Origin: Gammaproteobacteria bacterium
Lineage (GTDB): Bacteria > Pseudomonadota > Gammaproteobacteria > Enterobacterales > Alteromonadaceae
Reading direction: 5' to 3'
DNA length: 5,521 nt
Assembly: GCA_023380515.1 (NCBI GenBank)
Contig: JAMCRH010000276.1
Location: 1 to 5,521, forward strand
Below the pieces are notes generated by a model, which did not search any database, was not told where the DNA came from, and saw only the letters and a list, made by a program, of their open reading frames with translations. Positions 5,438-5,521 of the stretch are shown here, piece by piece (the first letter of the stretch is position 1; the number at the start of each line of letters is the position of its first letter). The translations under genes and the position numbers were made by a program.

Positions 5438-5494
5438 AAATATTAATTTACCATGCGATCTCATATAGATGTCTAGACGTCTAAATTAATATTT
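5438..5494. repeat. 13-bp perfect AT-only inverted repeat flanking the met boxes
   Basis: AAATATTAATTTA at 5438-5450 is the exact reverse complement of 5482-5494, with 31 bp between. The met boxes fill the right half of the interval and share one base with the right arm. The right arm ends 2 bp before the Shine-Dalgarno AGGGGA (5497-5502). It could be a second operator, a DNA-bending or UP-like element, or a leader hairpin. Confidence 0.6.
5467..5482 (+). promoter_or_regulatory. MetJ operator: two tandem met boxes
   Basis: AGATGTCT (5467-5474) is directly followed by AGACGTCT (5475-5482). The met-box consensus of the MetJ repressor is AGACGTCT, and it binds as cooperative dimers to at least two adjacent 8-bp boxes. 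Here one box matches 8 of 8 and the other 7 of 8 with exact tandem phasing; the flanking octamers do not match. The site lies 29 bp before the ATG at 5512 and overlaps a possible -10 (TATAGA, 5464-5469). It should confer repression by MetJ with S-adenosylmethionine. Confidence 0.75.
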
Positions 5495-5511
5495 ATAGGG
5501 GACAATTTTAT

Positions 5512-5521
5512 ATGCACAAAG
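5512..5521 (+). CDS. First codons of a gene cut by the window end, predicted MetJ-regulated
   Basis: ATGCACAAAG begins at 5512 (Met-His-Lys) after AGGGGA (5497-5502), a good Shine-Dalgarno with 9 nt spacing. Only three codons are visible, so the product cannot be named. The tandem met boxes just upstream imply a role in methionine biosynthesis, S-adenosylmethionine supply or methionine uptake. It is transcribed divergently from the PPC-domain gene. Confidence 0.5.

Noticed and set aside
1..5521. Mobile elements, CRISPR arrays, tRNA or rRNA genes
   Set aside because: No transposase or integrase frame, no regularly spaced repeats and no RNA-gene signature was seen on either strand.

Overview
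The window looks like a chromosomal segment of a gammaproteobacterium, most plausibly of the Alteromonadales (something like Idiomarina or Pseudidiomarina). The reasons are moderate base composition, the style of the OmpR-type two-component pair, a secreted NTF2/SnoaL-like protein of a type I associate with marine gammaproteobacteria, and a textbook MetJ-type operator (a gammaproteobacterial regulon) at the right edge. The genus is an inference; no taxonomic marker gene is present.

Layout, left to right. (1) Positions 1-326, minus strand: 5' end of a membrane protein gene that starts at TTG and runs off the left edge. Its reading frame appears broken by a one-base loss in a C tract at 99-103. 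(2) 327-518: divergent intergenic region. (3) 519-2126 and 2142-2813, plus strand: a sensor histidine kinase followed 15 bp later by its OmpR/PhoB-type response regulator. (4) 2814-2927: a dense regulatory segment with an 11-bp-period direct repeat (TGTTCAT twice) that looks like a binding site for an OmpR-family regulator, then a leader with two hairpins, the second of which buries the Shine-Dalgarno of the next gene. (5) 2928-3476, plus strand: an exported NTF2/SnoaL-like protein, closed by a strong intrinsic terminator at 3483-3520. (6) 3520-4041, minus strand: a three-helix membrane protein with a C-terminal extracytoplasmic domain. It has its own near-consensus promoter, with a perfect 19-bp inverted repeat filling the spacer. 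(7) 4230-5276, minus strand: an exported protein built of tandem PPC-like beta-sandwich domains, with its own promoter and terminator. (8) 5277-5521: divergent intergenic region with a two-box MetJ operator bracketed by a 13-bp inverted repeat, then the first codons of a plus-strand gene cut off by the window end.

How the parts may work together. The kinase and regulator form one operon. The regulator's probable target is the exported SnoaL-like protein directly downstream, through the TGTTCAT repeats, with a possible second layer of control at translation. The membrane protein and the PPC protein are separate transcription units with no evident link to the two-component system. The truncated gene at the right edge is predicted to be repressed by MetJ-S-adenosylmethionine and so to belong to methionine metabolism or uptake. 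No mobile element, CRISPR array, tRNA or rRNA was seen. No complete undescribed system is evident; the most promising novelty is the leader at 2859-2927.
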